Assembly: GCA_002405435.1 (NCBI GenBank)
Contig: DHLU01000125.1
Location: 2,172-10,392 of the forward strand
Source of the DNA: Flavobacteriales bacterium UBA4660
GTDB lineage: Bacteria; Bacteroidota; Bacteroidia; Flavobacteriales_D; Sanyastnellaceae
DNA length: 8,221 bases
Direction of reading: 5' to 3'
Position 1 is the first letter of the stretch; each line of letters opens with the position of its first letter. The notes beneath the pieces were generated by a model. The model did no database searches, was not told where the DNA came from, and worked only from the letters and a program-made list of their open reading frames with translations. Made by a program: the position numbers and the translations under genes. This document shows, in pieces, positions 5,500-8,221 of this stretch.

Positions 5500-6003
5500 T
5501 TATTTGGCCTCCACCCATTTCAGGAGTTGCGTTTGCGCGCCTGCGCGTACCTGAACCAGATAACAACCGTTATGAAAATGTACGGAAGTAAGTTGCAGTA
5601 TATTGGTGTTGCCTGAAACAGCCTGCACGGCCTGATTCCAAATCATCAGTCCTGCCATATCGAATACCTGAATAGTTGCTTCTCCGTTGTGAGCCGCTTC
5701 AAACGTAAGGGTAGCTTCAACTGACGATGGATTAGGGAACAGTCGCATAGTCATGTCAACAACCGCAGAGGTCTTGTTGGCGGTTTGTTGACGCTCTTCC
5801 ACCTTGAGGGTGCACTGTCCGGCGCCGGCCACAGCATTCCAGGAAAGTGTGGCAGAATCGCAGGAAACAGCAATAACCTGCAAACTACTGGGCACATCAC
5901 ATGCCAGACAAAAAATGACGGGGGCAACAGGTAGATGATTTTCAGCATGGCTTCTCATGGTATCGAGCAGGAGAAAGAGGGTAAATAGACTTTTAGCAAC
6001 CAT
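5500..6003 (-). CDS. Short secreted protein with T9SS C-terminal sorting domain
   Basis: The 167-residue protein begins with a basic and hydrophobic stretch (MVAKSLFTLFLLL), a probable export signal. Residues about 36-79 resemble the first half of a fibronectin type III domain (CDVPSSLQVIAVSCDSATLSW, then NAVAGAG), but the second half of the fold is missing. Residues about 86-167 are a type A T9SS sorting domain: MRLFPNPSS, then IQVFDMAGLMIWNQ, NGCYLVQV and the final LLKWVEAK. Such domains direct cargo through the type IX system of Bacteroidota and are cleaved on export or attachment. With so little left besides targeting modules, no enzymatic role is visible. It may be an internally deleted remnant of a larger surface protein, or a genuine mini-protein. 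It reads toward the terminator at 5386-5413. Confidence 0.75.
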   Translation of the reverse strand: MVAKSLFTLFLLLDTMRSHAENHLPVAPVIFCLACDVPSSLQVIAVSCDSATLSWNAVAGAGQCTLKVEERQQTANKTSAVVDMTMRLFPNPSSVEATLTFEAAHNGEATIQVFDMAGLMIWNQAVQAVSGNTNILQLTSVHFHNGCYLVQVRAGAQTQLLKWVEAK

Positions 6004-6047
6004 GATCTGTGTGATTTTTGATTTGACGATACGTTAAGCAGTAACGG

Positions 6048-6059
6048 TTCCGGCCGGAA
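6048..6059. promoter_or_regulatory. 12-bp perfect palindrome upstream of the T9SS protein gene
   Basis: TTCCGGCCGGAA is perfectly self-complementary and centred about 50 bases upstream of the start at 6003. This position would suit an operator, but no regulator or known site matches and no promoter elements are recognised near it. Chance cannot be excluded. Confidence 0.2.
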
Positions 6060-6174
6060 ACACTTTTGCATGACCTAAAAGTGGTACTGCAGGGTATCGG
6101 CAAACAAACAAATGTGGCTGAGCCAGGGTAAAATCTTCTCCCAACCGGCAAAAGCAGCCACTGATCACACTGGC

Positions 6175-6207
6175 AAAAAAAGCGGCAGGGGCATCTCCCC
6201 CCCTGCC
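6175..6207 (-). terminator. Rho-independent terminator after the GH30 genes
   Basis: On the - strand GGCAGGGG and CCCCTGCC form a perfect 8-bp stem with an 8-base loop, followed by GC and seven T residues (A run at 6175-6181 on the + strand). It lies 29 bases past the stop at 6236 and ends the GH30 transcript. Confidence 0.85.
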
Positions 6208-6235
6208 TTCGTATCATGCTATAATCACCAAGTAA

Positions 6236-7681
6236 TTACCAAATAAAGGTTGCTACCGTATCTCCATACAGTGAACCTGTAATCCAGCGCCCACCGGCCT
6301 GAATGTTAAACGTTTTAAGCTGGGAGCTTTCATTCAACACAATCAGCACGTATTTACCTTCCGGCGTGAGGAAAGCTACATTGGGCAATTCTGTCAGTAA
6401 ATTACTGAACACCCTCACTGATCCCGGCGGCACAAATTTGGACGCCTGAGCAATGATATAATAACTCACGTTTTTACTCACTTTGGAACCATCAATGGTC
6501 AAAGCTCCTTTACACTGGGAGCAACCGCCGGGCGTATGCGGCTCATAATTCGGGTCGCTGGCCAGATTCCATTCCAGTGCCACCCTGCTCCAGTTTCGCA
6601 TCGTACCAATGATCACATTTTTCATATGCCATTTCAGGTCGTCATCAAACTGACTGTTGGCGCCCGTCCATTGTTCGGTAAAATACAAACCTTTATCCGG
6701 GTGCGCATTGTGCACTTCCGTCATGGCGCTCACGTCTCCTGCATACAAATGGAAAGCTGAACCATGCACAAGCATCTTAGCCGCCGGATCGTTCAGTATG
6801 GCAATCGGATAGGCCGAATTGTCGCAGTTGTGGTCCCAAACAATGATTTTTGTATCCAGGTTAGCCTGTTGAAATGCAGGCCCCAGATGATTTTTGATAA
6901 AATCCGCCTGTTGCAGAAACGACATAACCAGACTGGGATTATTACCTCCGTGCTGTGGTTCATTTTGTGGTGTAACAGCATGGATATGAATGCCTTGCGC
7001 AGCCATAGCCTGAATATATTTCACAAAATACCGGGCATATACGCTGTAGTACTCCGGCTTGAGGTTGCCACCTACGCTGCTGTTATTAGTTTTCATCCAT
7101 TTGGGCGGACTCCAGGGGGAGGCCATCAAAGTCATCTTTGGATTGATGGCCAGAATTTCCTTGAGAACAGGAATCAAATGCAAGGTATCTCTGGACAAAT
7201 TGAACTTCAGAAGTTCCGGATCGGTTTGCCCGGAAGGCAGGTCGTTGTAGCTGAATACTTCCGGATCCAGGTCGGAAGCGCCAAGACTGATACGCAGATA
7301 ACTCACCGCGTTTCCCTGCGAGGCATCGCCAAACATTTCCCGTAATATTACGTTCCGCTCGGCTGCTCCCATGAGGTGCAGCAATTGTGCGCTGCCACCC
7401 GTAAGCGTGTAGCCAAATCCTTCTACGGTTTGAAAGCGTTGGGTGGTATCAATCTGGATGGTAGAAAAGCGCTCGTCTTTACCTTCCGCAAAATCAATCG
7501 TTTTGCTGTACAGCAAATTTACCCCGTTACCAGAGGTTGTCAAAACCTGCACAGGTAAAACCGGGGTTGGAGCAGGCCATTCATCTTCCGTCTTGGGTTT
7601 ACATCCCCAGGCGTGAAAGAGCAGCAACAAAAACCAAACTTGTGGCATCAGAAAAAATGACTTTAAGCCTGTAGGATGCAT
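6236..7681 (-). CDS. Glycoside hydrolase family 30 lipoprotein
   Basis: The 481-residue protein is a retaining beta-glycosidase of family GH30 (glucosylceramidase / beta-glucanase type). A hydrophobic signal (about 8-24) ends at AWGC with Cys27, suggesting a lipoprotein anchored in the envelope. The catalytic barrel shows GFGYTLTGGSAQLL (88-101), YLRISLGASDL (128-138) and SPWSPPKWMK (188-197). It also has TPQNEP (237-242), where Glu241 is the acid/base, and YFTEQWTG (333-340), where Glu336 is the nucleophile. EWNLASDPN and a CSQC pair (387-390) follow. A beta-sandwich at the C-terminus ends in VATFIW. Length is normal. Substrate is not readable; beta-1,6- or beta-1,3-glucans are plausible. 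It starts 12 bases after the preceding GH30 gene, so they probably share a transcript and a pathway. Confidence 0.92.
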   Translation of the reverse strand: MHPTGLKSFFLMPQVWFLLLLFHAWGCKPKTEDEWPAPTPVLPVQVLTTSGNGVNLLYSKTIDFAEGKDERFSTIQIDTTQRFQTVEGFGYTLTGGSAQLLHLMGAAERNVILREMFGDASQGNAVSYLRISLGASDLDPEVFSYNDLPSGQTDPELLKFNLSRDTLHLIPVLKEILAINPKMTLMASPWSPPKWMKTNNSSVGGNLKPEYYSVYARYFVKYIQAMAAQGIHIHAVTPQNEPQHGGNNPSLVMSFLQQADFIKNHLGPAFQQANLDTKIIVWDHNCDNSAYPIAILNDPAAKMLVHGSAFHLYAGDVSAMTEVHNAHPDKGLYFTEQWTGANSQFDDDLKWHMKNVIIGTMRNWSRVALEWNLASDPNYEPHTPGGCSQCKGALTIDGSKVSKNVSYYIIAQASKFVPPGSVRVFSNLLTELPNVAFLTPEGKYVLIVLNESSQLKTFNIQAGGRWITGSLYGDTVATFIW

Positions 7682-7693
7682 GTTTGAATTGTT

Positions 7694-8221
7694 TTAAAGA
7701 ATCAAAGTGGCAATGGAATGCGGTAAACTGGTGAGCGTAACCGCACGATTGCCCAGGTACATTCGGTAGGGTATTTTTTCGTTTGTCTGATTCATTACCA
7801 CTACCGCCAGGGTACCATCGGGGTTCAAAAAACCGGTGGTGAGCAGTTGAGCCCGGTTGGAAGAGCTAACAATGCGGCGGGCGCCCGGCTTGATAAACCT
7901 GGAAAAATGCCCGATGTAATAATAGGAGTTCATGTAATGCAGGGTTCCTGCTTTGGTTTTGGCGTGTACCGGAGCAAAGCAAAAGTTATTCACGTGGTTA
8001 GGCCCGCCAACTTCATCCAGCAGAATATTCCAATCCGTCCACGCAACCGCGCCATTATTGAAATCGTGGATCATATTTTCTCCATATTGCTCTCCCCAAT
8101 GCCATTGGTTGAAGGTTTCCCAGGAAAAGGGGTAATTACAGGCTTCCGTTAGCATCAGATTTTTTTCGGGATACGACTCATGCACCCGCTTCACGTTTTC
8201 GTATTGGCGCCCCCCGTTCAA
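7694..8221 (-). CDS. Glycoside hydrolase family 30 protein, C-terminal part
   Basis: The frame is open at the window edge, so only the last 175 residues are present; the first codon, TTG, is internal rather than a start. LTEACNYPFSW contains the GH30 nucleophile glutamate (codon 8146-8144). It is followed by GENMIHDFNNGAVAWTDWN, then LDEVGGPNHVNNFC, a pattern also found in human glucocerebrosidase. YYIGHFSRFIKPGARRI and a C-terminal beta-sandwich ending SIATLIL complete the protein. The acid/base glutamate lies outside the window. It is distinct from the downstream GH30 in the post-nucleophile region and looks closer to the GH30 subfamily 1 type, an inference from motif wording. The two genes form a tandem, probably part of a glycan-utilisation operon extending beyond this end. 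Confidence 0.92.
   Translation of the reverse strand: MNGGRQYENVKRVHESYPEKNLMLTEACNYPFSWETFNQWHWGEQYGENMIHDFNNGAVAWTDWNILLDEVGGPNHVNNFCFAPVHAKTKAGTLHYMNSYYYIGHFSRFIKPGARRIVSSSNRAQLLTTGFLNPDGTLAVVVMNQTNEKIPYRMYLGNRAVTLTSLPHSIATLIL

Noticed and set aside
5993..6217. 74-codon - strand frame between the T9SS gene and GH30
   Set aside because: It begins inside the GH30 terminator and ends inside the T9SS gene start. It shows no signal peptide or recognisable domain.
6764..7345. 193-codon open frame on the + strand inside the GH30 gene
   Set aside because: It is antisense to the catalytic region of a clear GH30 protein, so the coding signal is explained by the other strand.

Overview
The window is most likely a chimera of two unrelated genomes. 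Bases 1 to about 1370 are GC-rich and carry an alphaproteobacterial gene order: the 3' end of prfA (release factor 1), a complete prmC (release factor glutamine methyltransferase), and the first codons of what looks like a DUF4167-type RNA-binding protein. From about 1400 onward the DNA is clearly richer in A+T and belongs to a Bacteroidota bacterium, plausibly a Chitinophagales/Sphingobacteriales relative. The evidence is an exbB-exbD-exbD-tonB cluster, a type IX secretion (T9SS) sorting domain, and a textbook Bacteroidota promoter (TTTG, 20 bases, TAnnTTTG).

The two parts meet inside a 33-base run of GGN codons (1369-1401). On the + strand this run is the poly-glycine tract of the DUF4167-like gene. 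On the - strand it is the poly-proline tract of tonB. Both genes are cut at exactly this shared low-complexity tract, which is what a false assembly join or chimeric read would produce. The two halves should be interpreted separately.

Layout, alphaproteobacterial part: prfA end (1-165), prmC (152-1006, overlapping prfA by 14 bases), a 317-base gap with hairpins and a three-copy short motif, then the DUF4167-like start (1324-1401).

Layout, Bacteroidota part: reading leftward on the - strand are exbB (3981-3157), two exbD paralogues (3079-2435 and 2345-1713) and the first 99 codons of tonB (1664-1368). Together these encode the proton-driven motor that energises TonB-dependent outer-membrane transport. 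Upstream are a gene-free stretch and dgkA (4765-4403), an undecaprenol/diacylglycerol kinase. A tRNA-Ser(GGA) with its own promoter and terminator (4844-5063) lies on the + strand. Next is a gene-poor stretch (5064-5499) with a large imperfect palindrome, a doubtful micro-lipoprotein frame and a - strand terminator. After it come a short secreted protein with a T9SS C-terminal domain (6003-5500) and two tandem glycoside hydrolase family 30 genes (7681-6236 complete, 8221-7694 truncated by the window edge), 12 bases apart and probably one glycan-degradation operon ending at a strong terminator (6175-6207).

I found no CRISPR array, transposase, phage gene or clearly new system. The most important observation is the chimeric join. 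After that come the palindromic element at 5100-5169 and the unusually compact T9SS protein.
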